DNA of 64,000 nt from Capillidium heterosporum (GCA_016630905.1 WBMQ01000004.1:806001-870000), one strand, 5' to 3'. Counted from the first letter of the stretch, positions 47,955 to 61,981 are shown. Notes: a model not told the origin generated them from the sequence alone. Program-made: numbers and translations.

Positions 47955-50350
47955 TCATACCCTCAGCTTGGCCTTACCCATCTCAGCCTCCTGCTGGTAC
48001 CACAACCTTCTGTATAGCGTATCTGAGTTCAGTAGTTCGGAGTGAGTACCCTGCTCGCGGACTTTGCCCTGATCCAACACCAAGATGATATCTAATTGTA
48101 ACGATGAGTATTTTACCTACCAGATTTAAAAAAGCTTGTACCTGCATCGGTTATTGTCTTCAACCGGTGGGCGATGAATATGGAGGTACGGGGTTGTTCC
48201 CTCAAGAAAGATTGAATGGCGGCCAGGATGGATGCTTCAGTTAAAGTATCCAATGCTGAAGTTGCCTCGTCGAAGAACAGGATGGGACTATCTTTAAGGA
48301 TTGTTCGAGCCAATGCGATACGTTGCTTCTCTCCACCTAAAGATGGTTAGGAAAGTTTTAAAACTGAGACTACCTGACAACATCAATCCACGTTCCCCAA
48401 CTATGGTTTGATAACCCTGCGGTAGGCGTAGGATGGTATCGTGAATGTGAGCTTTCTTGGCAGCAGCAAAGATTTCTTCTTCGGTGGCGTCGGTGCGACC
48501 GTAGGCGATGTTGTAGTAGATCGTGTTGTTGAACAGCGGAGTATCCTTGATAGAAGTTAAGCGGTGGTTATATTTGTAAATACCTGAGGTAAGACACCGA
48601 TGCAGGAACGTAAGCTGTCCAAGTCAACCATCTTAATATCCTGCCCATCAATACGAACCGTACCCTCGGATGGGTCGTAGAATCGGAACATTAGTCGCAT
48701 TAATGTAGATTTACTAAAAGAGTTAGTAGATGATAGAGCTAGTCCATTCTTACCCACAGCCACTTGGTCCGACAACTGCTACCTTCTTACCGGCTGGTAT
48801 GGTGAAGGTAAACTTATCCAAGATAGTGCGATCCTTGATGTATCCAAACTTGATGTCTTCAAACGTGATGTTTCCGCCTTTGAATTGTAACTTTGGGGCA
48901 TCTTTTATGACCTTGAAAAACATAAATTTACTTTGTATTGGCAAATAAAATTACCGGAACAGCGGTATTAATCTTCTGCAGGTCCAACATGGTACCCATA
49001 TCGGTAAACGACTGCTTGAGTTCCCTGTATACGGAACCGAGGAAATTGAGCGGTAGCGACAGCTGGAAAACCATGCCGTTGATCATCACTAAGTCACCTA
49101 CCGTCAAAGTACCAGCAACGATACCTTGGCTGGCAAGGTACATCATCAGTGTCAGTGAGGTTGAAAAGATTGCGTTCTGTCCAGCGTTTAGGAAAGCTAG
49201 CGACGAACCAGTTTTTTGGGCTGCGATCTCATACTTGGCCAGTGACTGGTCATAACGCTCGCTTTCGTATTTTTCGTTATTGAAATACTTTTGGGCGTTA
49301 GTTTGGTTTTTAATAAACGTACCTTGACGGCTTCAAAATTGAGTAGCGAGTCGATGGAACGTGAAGCTGCCTCGTTGTCTGCTGCGTTCATCTGTTTTCG
49401 GATCTTGGTACTAAGAATTGGAATCAGATGATGGAATTTTAAAATATGGGTACCGCCAAGAGGTTACCGATATGGTGAACATCGTGTAGGCGGCAACGGT
49501 CCCAATGGTTACTAAAGCAAAGGAAGCGCCGTAGTTATAGGCCTAGGATATATCATTTTAGTCAATAGAAATATATCAAATTTTACTAGAATACCGCTAA
49601 CTAACGAGACTTCTAATATAGTTGGCACCGTATGAAATACAATGGCCTGTAACATGAAGCTTATACCTCTACAAATTTAAAAAACACAATATTAGCCAAA
49701 TATTTTTCCAATAACTATAAAACTAACTTGGTACCACGATCAATAGCTCTATGCAGCCCACCAGTCTGCCGTTGTAGGTGGAACTGGAGGTCCAACTTCA
49801 GTAGATGGTCAAAGGTCTTGAGGGCCACCTTGCGTATGGCGTTCTGAGCTATATTAACAAACACAAAGTTGCGCAGCTCTTGGAATAAATTGGCACCCAG
49901 TCGGGCAGCCCCATCTAATCAAAAAATTAATATATTTAAAATAATAAAAACCTACATCCCAATAACAATGCTCCAGACCCTGATAGTAAAGTTAGGTAGG
50001 GTTCAGGGTTGTGGTTGAGGTTATCTACGATAGCTTTAAACAAGATGGGAACTTGTACATTCAAGACCTTTACATAACATTAAAATAATAAACTAGAAAC
50101 TCCAGTTACCTTTCCTGATACTAATAGACCAAGTGCAGTCACAACTCGCAATTTAACATCCCATCCTTGTTTTGGCCACACGTACTGACTAAGGCTCTTT
50201 ACAATCTCCAATTCTCGTTTGCTTTCACTTACCTCAACCTTGGGTTTTTCAATTTCAGTCTTGCTGGAATACAGTTTCTAAACACATTAATTTTAATCTG
50301 ATAGCTCTATATACCTGAAATTTGGTTATCGAGCCATATCTGTATAGAAC
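47955..50350 (-). CDS. ATM1: Mitochondrial ABC transporter ATM1 (5' end open)
   Basis: Half-transporter of the inner membrane, exporting a sulfur or iron-sulfur compound for cytosolic and nuclear Fe-S protein assembly. It stops at 47955-47957 (AKLRV then TGA). About ten exons carry the membrane domain ([52 protein letters not shown]). The nucleotide-binding domain follows: Walker A GPSGCGKST (split by an intron), LSG/GEKQR signature (also split), [12 protein letters not shown] and IAHRLKT. The [12 protein letters not shown] and [19 protein letters not shown] motifs are specific to the Atm1/ABCB7 branch. The N-terminus reads back to YRYGSITKF and beyond to an acceptor near 50350. The exon bearing the start ATG and targeting peptide was not located. 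Confidence 0.9.
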
Positions 50351-51319
50351 CTATAAACCATATAGTTTAAAAAATGTGGCTAACAAATAAGTACTGTCGA
50401 TTTCGTTGGGAGGCATCCATAGTTCAATCGGACGCGAAGTAGCCTACTGCACAGCATCTTATTTTGGGTATTTGTTCAAAAGGTAAGTTGATGTCAAATT
50501 TATACCTTCTTAAAATCTAGGAATTTTTAGCGTCATAACGGCTATAAATTTCGTAAAGCAGAAGCTTGTGATTCTAATTACTAATTGCACTTCCGATTCC
50601 GTTCCGATCTGATAGATGAAGATGAACGTAGCCATGGCAATATTCTCTCAGTTGAAAAGGTGCATGTTGACAAAGCAACTGTGTTGAAAGATACATCCCC
50701 ATGTGCTACTTGATTTAAGTTAGCACTTGTACTATATCCTTCCAAACCGACTACTTAACCATCACCTTTGCATTGGTTTCATAAAATATGCTTGGCTTCA
50801 ACTCAATAAACTTGTTTTGAATTGGCGTATCTAACGTAATCAATACTAGTATATTTTAGCTTATAAAAACTTATACAAGAAATAGTAGTGCTAGATTTAG
50901 ACTATGTACATAATATTCATATGTATTGTATATTTAAACAGACTACTCTAATTTAAACAAATGCATCCATATTAACTACTGCTTTATTGGTAAAGAAAAT
51001 AGGAAGTCGATCATTATACTCATATTTGTATCTCCATTACCAAAAAACATATTACCAAATGGACGAAACGGTTATGCAACGAAGCTGAAAGGAACGGACA
51101 AAAAAGTACAAATAATAGGTTTAAATCCCCAAGGCCATCGATCGAAATGTAAGGTGCAAATAAAATTCTCGACGTGCAAAGCTCTTGTACGTAGGGTTGT
51201 GTTACTCGAGTTTCAGCAGGTAGGGTGGAGATATAGGAAGGCGTCTGAAGGGAAGGTTAGGCCAATAAAACAGAATAAATAGAGGAACTGTCGATAATTT
51301 GATTTAAAACAACACAAGT
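50351..51319. other. AT-rich spacer, partly ATM1 upstream region
   Basis: Holds the unresolved first exon of ATM1. Several ATGs occur between 50360 and 50640 on the minus strand, but none joins in frame by a clear donor. No other gene seen. Confidence 0.4.
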
Positions 51320-53542
51320 TTAGAGTGAGGCGGTCCGCTGGGTCAACTCGTCATTTGAGCTTGAGTTGGTTACTTCTTCATCACCGAGGCGCTTAAGCTG
51401 CTCCTCTTGGTGTTCACCTAGGTAGTAGGCCTTGACTTTACCTTCGACAACCGATTTGGTGATCATGACGTGACGTATCGAGGATCCAGGTACGTCGTAC
51501 ATCGACTCCAGAAGTATATTTTCCTAAAATAGGCATCAGTGGCTATTATAAAGTTCACAAGCGTACCATTATACGGCGCAAGCCACGTGCACCGGTCTGC
51601 TTGGTGATGGCGACCTGAGCGATACTCCGTAGTGCTTCCGAAGTGAAGTGCAGTTGAACGTCGTTGAGCTGGAAGAGCCCCTGGTACTGCTTGATCAGTG
51701 CATTGCGGGGTTCAGTTAAGACCCTAACTAGCGCCGCCTCGTTCAAAGCAGCAACACTGGCAGTGACTGGAAGTCTACCAATGAATTCTGGGATCAGCCC
51801 GTAGCGAGTGAGGTCGACGGGTTCCACCGCCTCCAAATAGTCAAAGGCTTGGGATGCCGAGTTAACACTGTTGACTGGTAAGCTGGAAGCGCTACTCCTT
51901 ATGGGTGCATCGAAGCCAATGGTCTAGAAGATCTAGTAAGTAACGATATGTCATGTAAAAAACTACCGCTTTGGATACACGATCCAGGACGATCTTATCT
52001 AAGCCAATGAAAGCACCGCTCAGTATAAATAGTATGTTAGATGTATCGACGCTGTAGGAGTCACCCTTCTGAGACCCACCTAAATTGGGACCACCAACCG
52101 AAGATCCACTATTCCCCTTCCGCCCACTGGTGCTGGAACCACCTCCAGTCTTGTCGGTAACAGTCACCGTAGTACCTTCCAGCATTCGAAGCAACGCTTG
52201 TTGAACTCCCTCACCAGAAACATCCTTGGATATCGATAGGGAGTCGGGACGTCGGGCAATTTTGTCGATCTCGTCTATAAAGACGATACCCTGTTCCGCT
52301 TTCGACACATCGTAGTCACAGTTCTAATGGGTGTCAGTTAGAATGAAGTAGTACAAATTACCTGCAGTAACCTCTGGATTACGAGTTCAACATCTTCGCC
52401 GACGTAACCAGCTTGAGTAAAGGGGGTGGCATCAGACATCGAAAAGGGTACCTTCAGAACTTTTGCAAGGGTCTTTGCCAACAAGGTTTTACCTGATGCA
52501 TTTAGTTAAAAGCATTTTTAATAGCATACCTGAACCGGTAGGTCCGATCAGTAATACGTTGCTCTTGTCGTATATAGGACTTAATTTGTCACTATCTTTG
52601 ACATCATTAACCGGCTTACTAGCTTCTACCTTCTCATTGATACCAGAGGTGTTGGGGTTGATCCAGCTGCGCTTTAATTGATGGTACTGGAAGGAAGTGG
52701 GAGTGGAGATCGGCAGCGGAACTAAATTAGATTAAAAACTAAATAACATGTATAAAGTACCTCGATTGGAACCTGTAGTTTCTTTAGATTCACCATAGCT
52801 TTCATCACTATTTTTACCTTCAGCATTATTCTTGATGTTGGCACGTACCCGGTTGTAATGGTTGAATACTGCAACTGATAATACCTTTTTGGCCCGCTCC
52901 TGTCCAATAACGTATTCATCTAAATGTTTGACAATCTAGACAATTTGATGTTAATTCTCGGAAATTATAATAAAAGTTACCGTTCTGGGATTAGACAAAA
53001 TTGAATTAATGGCCCAATCTTCGGCATCGGTATCACGTCCCGCCTCTTCAATATGCTCAAAACCACCACCTAACGAATTAAAAGCGTTCTTACTACCGTC
53101 AGAGGTGTAGATGTTCTGTTGGCTCTTGATAGTTTCTGAGCCTTCATCGGGTGGCAGGTCTTTGGTGGAGTTACTTATCTCTGGCATCACTAGTCCAATT
53201 GTTATTTTTTGCTTTCGACTAAAGCGGATTAATTTTACCTTTTGGCTTAATGATGTTCTTGTCAAAGTAATCTACGTTTAACTTCTTTGCTGTACCAACT
53301 GATAACAGCTTTGGGACACTCTTGATGTTAGCTTGAGTGGAGTAGATCCCGACGCTCGAACTCTTTCTAGTGTTACTTGACTTGGCTCTAGTGGACTTCA
53401 AGCTAGTAAACTGGACGTTCCCTAGGGTGGAGTTGGTTCGAGTTGCCTCGCTACTAATTAAACAGGGCTTGAAGTTGACCAAACTGGTGCTGATGCCTCT
53501 TCTTTCTTTAATTGATAAATTGATAATTCTTCGGTTGACCAT
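51320..53542 (-). CDS. MCX1: Mitochondrial ClpX-type AAA+ unfoldase
   Basis: Matrix AAA+ unfoldase of the ClpX family. The ATG is at 53542, with about nine exons. The N-terminus is basic and Ser-rich, consistent with import; no zinc-finger domain of bacterial ClpX is present. The ATPase core is clear: [20 protein letters not shown], Walker A GPTGSGKT (split by an intron after the first Gly-Ser), pore loop GYVGEDVE, Walker [48 protein letters not shown], and sensor-2 [10 protein letters not shown]. There is a Gly/Ser-rich insert of about 30 residues ([13 protein letters not shown]) before DTSNILF, absent from bacterial ClpX. A partner ClpP is not in this window, so protease or chaperone-only use cannot be told apart. 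Confidence 0.92.
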
Positions 53543-54502
53543 GGTTTCTTTACTTAGATGTCTGTATCGTATGTTAATGCTGCTTTAAAAATGCTAACTT
53601 TGTAAATTTTGGAGCTTTATATTGAAATCATCTCCCACAGATTGAGTCATACTTTTGAAGTTTTCAGTTAGTCTTCCCTTTTTGCCTAAACTACTGGATA
53701 CTGCTTGGGTTGAAGTTTTGTCAAATCACACTTGAACTTTTGCTGGTTTGAACGTAAAATATATCCAATCAAGACTCGTCTCCACACTTTCATTTAGGAT
53801 ATAGCTATTAACCCTTTTGCAAAGAATATTAAGCATTGAGAGGAAAACCAATATACTCAATATATCAAATATATCTCTAACGATACATAGTTATAAATGC
53901 TTCAATACACAGTGAAACCCCAAATAGCTATATTTCCAAGTATATATTCACTTATCAGCATATTTATTTTGGGTATAGATACGATTTGCTTTAGGTGGTT
54001 TAAACAATTGGAATTGTAACAGGTAAACGACAAAGCATCTCCAATAAAGGACTATATTTAAGAATATATGATTATATAAAATTGACTAAGTTGTGAATAG
54101 TTATTTTCCAATGGCCTTTACATATTATCAAAAGAAACGATAACCAACGTAATTTGATTTTACGTCAACAGCGCTCTAATGCCATCTACTTTTTATTTCA
54201 GATAGGATTAAATACTGACGAAACCTTTATTTATTTGATATTTGTCATTAAATTTGTTCATTACTATATATAAGTTCAGAAGCATCACTATTTGTTGAGT
54301 AATGTTTAATGTTATTAATATTCCCAACATCTCCCATACCTTATAAATATATTTATTTTAAAAATCTTTTGAAATTCATATACCTTCCCAATACGAAAAT
54401 TATATTTAAATAAATATAGTGCTACTTCACCTTAAAACATTATTTATTATTGTACACAAACTCCAGAAGATGAAAACAATAGCAATACAAGTAGCCAGTA
54501 CT
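53543..54502. other. AT-rich spacer
   Basis: No gene seen. Extremely AT-rich from about 53760. Confidence 0.6.
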
Positions 54503-54931
54503 TTAGAATGCCAGGACCGTCATATCCTCTGATATATCCTCCATCTGGACGAAAGGCTCGTCGTAGTCAGCAGCTATCAGAAAAGCTCTATTTTGCAGAT
54601 CACCTTTGATTTGAGCTTCTTTAAGCTGACAGCTATCGTCATATCTACCTTCGTACTCGATCTTGTTAAATAATAACCTCAGTGCCGTCAACGAACTCCT
54701 GGAGATGTTCTTGGAAGTCATCTGGGATTTGGCGTTAGACTTAACAAGGTGGGTAGTCGATTTTTTCAAGTTGGTTGTAACTGGGCATTGGAAAACTATT
54801 GTCTGCTGATAGGAGCTTCGGAAACTTTTGCTGGGATAGTCATAGAATTCGTTGGATTTAGGTTGAGTTGGGACGAACCCTTTGAACCATAGCGATATGC
54901 TGTCGAATATGTTGCGTTTTCTCGTTTGCAT
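54503..54931 (-). CDS. Intronless small protein, family member C
   Basis: A single-exon protein of 142 residues, not recognised. It has a basic start (MQTRKRNIFDSISLWFKGF), a Lys/Ser-rich middle and a final acidic block DEPFVQMEDISEDMTVLAF. The end matches the C-terminal blocks of the genes at 3950 and 11763 (Q-L/M-E/M-D-I-S/E), most closely the latter (LEDISDDMVLA). It is the shortest member and lacks the long Ser/Pro tract of the other two. No signal peptide or membrane span. A TATATAAA element at about 54970-54979 lies about 42 bp upstream of the ATG, as in member B. Function unknown. Confidence 0.7.
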   Translation of the reverse strand: MQTRKRNIFDSISLWFKGFVPTQPKSNEFYDYPSKSFRSSYQQTIVFQCPVTTNLKKSTTHLVKSNAKSQMTSKNISRSSLTALRLLFNKIEYEGRYDDSCQLKEAQIKGDLQNRAFLIAADYDEPFVQMEDISEDMTVLAF

Positions 54932-55227
54932 CTTTGTAAAAATAGTATTACAAAGCTTCCTTCTAGGTATTTATATAGGGTTCGTATATCTAATCTTGAT
55001 GATTTAGCTCGCTTTTTAGGTCCTGCACTTTATCAAAAATTTTGACAATTTTAGCTTTATTCCCGACGTCCACCAATAAAATTTAGAATTGATTAATCCT
55101 AATTAGCCTTATTTCCTTTTTAGACCAACTTTAAGCTAAAGTTGGTGAAATTATTTTACAACCCTTTGCTGATTTCAGTCTTCAGGTGAAGTAGAGATAC
55201 CTTATCCCAAACATCAAGGACAAATTA

Positions 55228-55353
55228 GGACTCCTTTTTGAAGGGTTACCTAAAAAACCCGAGTTGGACATGCGGACGTTGCCGTTCACCTGTTGAATTG
55301 CATCCTTTATTGAAAAGTTGGTTTGCAGCAAACTTTTGTTTATTCAAGGGTCT
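55228..55353 (+). pseudogene. Coding-like fragment with a CxxC, resembling an Atg6/Beclin N-terminus
   Basis: After an acceptor-like AATTAG the plus strand is open for about 42 codons, reading WTCGRCRSPVELHPLLKSW and ending at a TGA. The CxxC followed by a P[VL]xL stretch resembles the start of Atg6/Beclin 1. The coiled-coil and BARA domains are not present anywhere nearby. It overlaps another open frame (KDKLGLLFEGLPKKPELDMR). It is a relic or a coincidence; I cannot exclude an unknown gene. Confidence 0.25.
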
Positions 55354-57645
55354 TGGTTGAAACTGTAGATGTTGAAAGGAATAGAACATATTGGTAAGAT
55401 ACAGATCCACCAACTTGCACCTATCTGTTCAGATTTCAGAATCTCCAGCCATATCAGTATTCCGCATAACTGAAAGATCACTACTGCACCAATGATTGCA
55501 TTCTTACCCTGTCCTAATATCAACCATGAACGAACCTAGAACCTGGATTTGTGGATCACATGGAGGCATCTGACTTATTATGAAAATCACTATACTTGGA
55601 GATATAGTAAACTCGAAAATATTGTAATATAGACTAGTAAGCTAACTATATAGAGCCATCAGATTCGTATATTATATAATTTATAGATGTCACCAGCTGT
55701 ATCTCCACAGCTGTTGATTGCAAGGTTATAATGCAGTCCCCAGTTCAACCCATATACTTTATAGAATCCCACACACACAAGATGAAAATAGGTCCTGAAT
55801 AAACTATATCATAACCAGTTAGTTTGACTATTTTATAAGGCATTTTCCTGAGACGGACTACATTGCCTTGTACGATTCAAGGTTAAGTAGGATGTACTTT
55901 GAGCCGCAGGTAAATGCTCCGAAATTGAGTCAAGTCTATTGGATCAACCGATGAAAGTGGAGCTACCTATGGCCTATTCTGAGCCTAACTACAGGTATTG
56001 AAGTTGAACTTGCTACAAACTCGGAGGATGGAGGAATTTTACATTGGTTACGGGGTGATTCAAGGTGTAATTAAAGATAAGTAGCCTAGATTGAATCGTT
56101 ATGATAGGTTTGGATACCTAATCGAAGATATCAATGTTTAGATACTTCAATATTTATAAGGCTGATGAAGATTAAATTATATAATATTGCATCAGGAGGC
56201 AGTGCAATTGTTATCTTGATATTTATCAACTAATCTCCACCATTATATCGGCACGCATCAGCCTAGAATTGGAATACGATGCATTTACTCCCTGGAATGT
56301 AAAAGTCGTTTCAAAGTGGTTAACTTATAAAATTCGGTTTAACTGTATTATACTTAGTAACTTTAGCTATTTTAAAATACAATTAATTGGAACTATAGCA
56401 TCCATTTTGAAATGGACTCTATGATAGCTGAATTTTGACATTAACTCATTGAGCAAGCCTTGCTGGTATAACAATGAAGGTGACATTCAAATCCAAAGCT
56501 GATCGGCTCATACTTCAAAATCTTTGAGGCAAACATATCAATACCATAGCTAGTAGAAACACAATAATAGTGCTAGTAAGCCTCATCAAAACTCAACCTA
56601 AACAAATCCTCAACTAAATATGAATCAGGAACTTAGTAGGAACGGAATCATCTATCCATTAACTAATTCTCAATTGAGAAACCCGACAAAAGCTGGATAT
56701 ATGAGCCATAAAGTTTAATTTTCAAACAATCACATAGAAAGATCTGCAATATATTGGATCAAGAAATAACGTTCTATAAATTACACTGTTGGTTATCATG
56801 CTAAAGATGCAACTGTTAGATTAAACTTGCTACTATTAAGCTAACATTGCAGAGTATATATAGTTACATTTTAAGCCTAAAGCGCTGCTTTCCTTTCACA
56901 CGTGAGTCTGCTCTATAAAGAAGGCCCAAAAGCTAAATGGAGTGTATATTTTATAGCTCTTTTAGCTACAAATAATCCAATAGTTTGAATCTATAAAACA
57001 TCAAAGTAAATTTAGGTAGAGATTTATTGTGCCTTTAGATCTATAAAGCATTTACTTGTGAGCATTTACAGCTAATATAGCCTCCCGTCTCAAATGCTTC
57101 TATATATTATATGCTAATAATGTGATGTTGACAGTATTGGGGTTAATATAATTTAATAAAGCCCCTATTACGCTGTCAAAAATTATCATCTTTCCAAAGG
57201 TATACGCTGGTACTATTTTTCTTTACAAGTAAAATATATTTAAGCCAAGAAAAGATTTCAAGTAAAAGCTTTCGGCTTAACCTACAATATATTGTCTAGC
57301 CAAATAACCAACCTATAATCTGACCTATACTGCCCTCAAATTGACAAACTTCCCTAGCTGAATACTTGTCAGGTGGTAGATGTGTTTACTAAGGGGAAAA
57401 CGAAGTATGCTTATCCTTCAGCATGCCTTTGGCTGATCCGAAAGCTATATTCAGCCAATTGGATACATATCTAAATGTATTGGCTAACATTTGTACTGGT
57501 CACTCATAAACTTTTCGAACATAGGTTAGAGACATTTAGAACTAATCGTACCAAATGGAATTAATTGTAAAGTTCCTGAATGGTAGTAGGTTACGAACAA
57601 ATAAATTAAAATTCTATTTCGGCATTTTGAACAAAACGCTTCTAA

Positions 57646-57653
57646 TATAAATA
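57646..57653 (+). promoter_or_regulatory. TATA box of the small secreted peptide gene
   Basis: TATAAATA is 109 bp before the ATG at 57755. A matching TATAAGTA (58795-58802) lies 104 bp before the decayed copy, so the promoter was duplicated with the gene. Confidence 0.6.
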
Positions 57654-57754
57654 GGGGACCAGCAGGTAAATATGGCTACATATTTAATTCGGACATCCAC
57701 ACCTTCATCACTCCAAAAATCCAATTCTTTACTCAAACTAATTAATATTCCTTA

Positions 57755-57985
57755 ATGCGACCCTACTTTTTAATTCTATTCCTCGCCACCTTATTGCTAA
57801 CTTTTCAAGCCATCCCTTTACAGCTGGGAGCCAGTACCAATCAAATCGATACTAGAAGTTTGAACGCTGCCATCAATCAACCTAGAGGTGTATTCGGTCT
57901 TATAAGGAAGGGTATCAAGGCAGTAGTCAAGGTCGGTAAATTCATTGCCAATAAGGTCAAAGAGCGTAGGCAGGGTAAGAAATAG
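57755..57985 (+). CDS. Small secreted cationic peptide
   Basis: A single-exon protein of 76 residues. Residues 1-20 are a clear signal peptide (RPYFLILFLATLLLTFQA). The mature part has a neutral pro-like stretch (Asn/Gln/Thr-rich), then a strongly basic amphipathic region (FGLIRKGIKAVVKVGKF) ending KKVKERRQGKK-like, with no cysteine. The basic helix resembles linear antimicrobial or membrane-active peptides and secreted effectors, but no homologue was recognised. A related, broken copy lies 0.9 kb downstream. The role (defence, signalling or interaction with another organism) is inferred only from the general layout. Confidence 0.72.
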   Translation: MRPYFLILFLATLLLTFQAIPLQLGASTNQIDTRSLNAAINQPRGVFGLIRKGIKAVVKVGKFIANKVKERRQGKK

Positions 57986-58898
57986 CAATTCTAAAATAGA
58001 TGAGTTGGGTTGACTATAGTTTCATCATTAAAAACATATACAATTTACACATTTCTATGGCTACTATGTGTATCTTTATTTTTGACAAAGATGTGGGCAT
58101 TTGAAAACTTTGTTGCATATTTTACATATAGTGAAACCCGGAAGCTATTGAACAGTTTTATGGTATTGAATTTTATATAGTTTGCAAAACGTCATTATGT
58201 TGTACAAAGCCATCAACTTTCGTATGGTAGATATCGAAAGCCTTTTATATACAGCTGATCGATAATCTTAATATGTTTACGTTATATAATATATTGAAAT
58301 TATATACTTTATATTTCTAGGCAATCGATTGCTAGAGTTATGAAAGCTGATAATTGAAGCTATCGGCTCTTTGTATCTGTGAGCTGTATTCAAGCTGAAG
58401 GCAACACTTCCAAAGTTAAAGCAGCTCCTACTTCAATCCATCATGATATTGACAAATAGTACAAACTACAGTCCAGCCTATCTCGCATCTAAATTACCAA
58501 ACTTCAATTAAAACCTGTCAAGTAGTGAGTTCTTATACTAAAATGGAAAATATAAAAAGTAAATAATTTCTCAGCACTCTTTTTAACTGATCTAAACACT
58601 ACCTTTGGTCAGTTGAACCTAGGTTGAAATGTATTAGCTAGCTGAAGAATCAGTAACCTATCGACTAATTCGAACCTGAACTAGGGATATTTAGGTTTTA
58701 TTATAGCACATCAAGTTATACAAGCTCTTGAACAGTAAGCAGGTTGTAAATATATTGAAATAGTACTCAAACATTTTGAACCAAAAATCTCCAATATAAG
58801 TAGCTAAAAATCCATATATCCACATATTTAAATCGAAAACTCACATTTCCAACAATTTATAGTCTAATTCTTTACTATTCAATCAAGTTTACTATACA
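57986..58898. other. AT-rich spacer
   Basis: Contains the duplicated promoter of the decayed copy at its 3' end; otherwise nothing identified. Confidence 0.5.
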
Positions 58899-59120
58899 AT
58901 CCGCTTCTACCCTCCAACTCTATTTATCACCTTACTATTAGCTCTCCAAGCCATCTCTCTACACCTCGAAGCCAATACTGATGGAATCAATACCAGAGGT
59001 TGAAGCATCGCTACGAACGAACTTAGGTTTGTTGATCTTATAACTGCTGGTAATAAGTTGGCAGTCAGAGCTGGTCAACGAGTCGCTAAAGCAGTCACTA
59101 ACCATAGGGAGAGAAAGTGA
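58899..59120 (+). pseudogene. Decayed tandem copy of the small secreted peptide gene
   Basis: Aligns with the gene at 57755 from its promoter to its stop: shared TATA-like element, shared leader (CTAATTCTTTACT about 35 bp upstream), signal-peptide-like core (LFITLLLALQAIS), and a basic end (RERK). The start codon position reads ATC instead of ATG, and an in-frame TGA lies at 59001-59003, so no full product is expected. The basic part after the stop is still open, indicating recent loss. Its total length (74 codons) is close to that of the intact gene. Confidence 0.75.
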
Positions 59121-59930
59121 TGGAAGTTCTAAAGTAAGCAAGTCGAGATTATCCTAACTTTTGCTATTAAATCATTTATTTTATATAAAAATATATAATC
59201 GCTATGTATAGTTTTATCTGGTAAATTATTCCAAGTATATAAGTTTATTTAAATATAGTCTAATTAGACCAAGTTAGTAATATGATTTATGTCCATCTCA
59301 AATAATAGTTGGTGTATGCTAGATCGGCTTTTGGTTTGTAGTCTTAGCTCTAAATCCATTTGATGACTTAATAAGGGAAGAATAGATTAGTATGTTTCAA
59401 TATAGTGTATACCACAAGACTATAGATGTTTATATGCAATAGGTGGGATTTGAAAGGTTTGTAGTCATCGCAAGAAATACTTTGGTATGGAAAGCCTCGT
59501 AACCGAGACTAAAGATAAACCTTTAGATGAAAATAGGATTAAGCACGGTATTAAATAACATAGCATTGCTTGAATATAGAATGTGTATGCTATAAAGATA
59601 TTCATATAGTTGAAAACCAACCAAATATGTAAAAGTTAAAACACAGATAAATTATTGGCATCAGTAGTAATAAACGAATTGATTCTTAAATCCCCTATCA
59701 AAAAACCAAATCATTTAAAGCTTACAGATAAAAGTATTAAAAATGACACTTGTAGACGTAAAGTTTATGTCTGTTCAATATTTAACGATAGAGTAGCTGA
59801 ATTCCCAAGATGGACCTAATCTCTACTGGCCAAGACTTTTCTTTCAAGCGTATATCAGCTCGATCCAATCCAAATGTATTATTCCGTCCTATAAAACACA
59901 ATTAAATACAATTCTTAAAAAGATGCAAGC
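59121..59930. other. AT-rich spacer
   Basis: Between the decayed peptide copy and the 3' end of the NKAP gene. Nothing identified. Confidence 0.6.
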
Positions 59931-61295
<1,365 letters not shown>

Positions 61296-61981
61296 TTGGA
61301 CTTGACTTTAGTGTGCTTTGAAATTACCAAGCTCTGAAACCTAACCAAAATTGTTGAAGGCCTTCAAACTTGTTTCTTTATTAAGCTTTAGCAACATCAA
61401 TCAGAATTTGTGTAAAGCTAGCTTATAAACTTTGCATCGAATAGAATAGATGAAAGTTAAGCTTTCATAGGGTGTAACTCTACCTACTTTCATGCACAAA
61501 GTTTAGGAATATGGTTGGATTGACTTGGGGAAGATAGAAACATCAATAATTTAAGGCAAGTTTAAAATTTACTGGATGCTTAATTTACCCCCATACTCAA
61601 ATCAGAACCATTGGACCAAAACCTGATAAACTTTGCACCGATTCCAAAAAGTAAAAGATAAGCAAAAATAAACTATCGATACTACACCTTACGCCTTCGA
61701 CTTTTTTATATATTTGACAAGAATTCTACTGGTAATATTAGGCTACCTCAGCAACTTCATCAATAGTATCCTAATAAAATATATAAACTCCTATCAGTGT
61801 ATAACCTATTAAAATAATCATTTGTTACAAAAGCTGACTTTATTTTCAAACCTATACAATCAGAAAAAGCTTTACTATCAATTTTCATCTATGAGGTTGC
61901 TTTATAATCAATTTCCAGCCGACATATTGACCGAAAAATATATCCTTTATGGTCAACTTTAATGTGACACATTTATAAACT
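61296..61981. other. AT-rich spacer
   Basis: Between NKAP and the WDR70 3' end, both minus. Nothing identified. Confidence 0.6.

Larger units (their letters stand above)
54932..57754. other. Long spacer with one coding-like relic
   Basis: No supported gene over 2.8 kb. Positions about 55228-55353 hold a zinc-finger-like fragment listed separately. The rest is AT-rich spacer. The last 150 bp form the promoter of the small secreted peptide. Confidence 0.45.
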
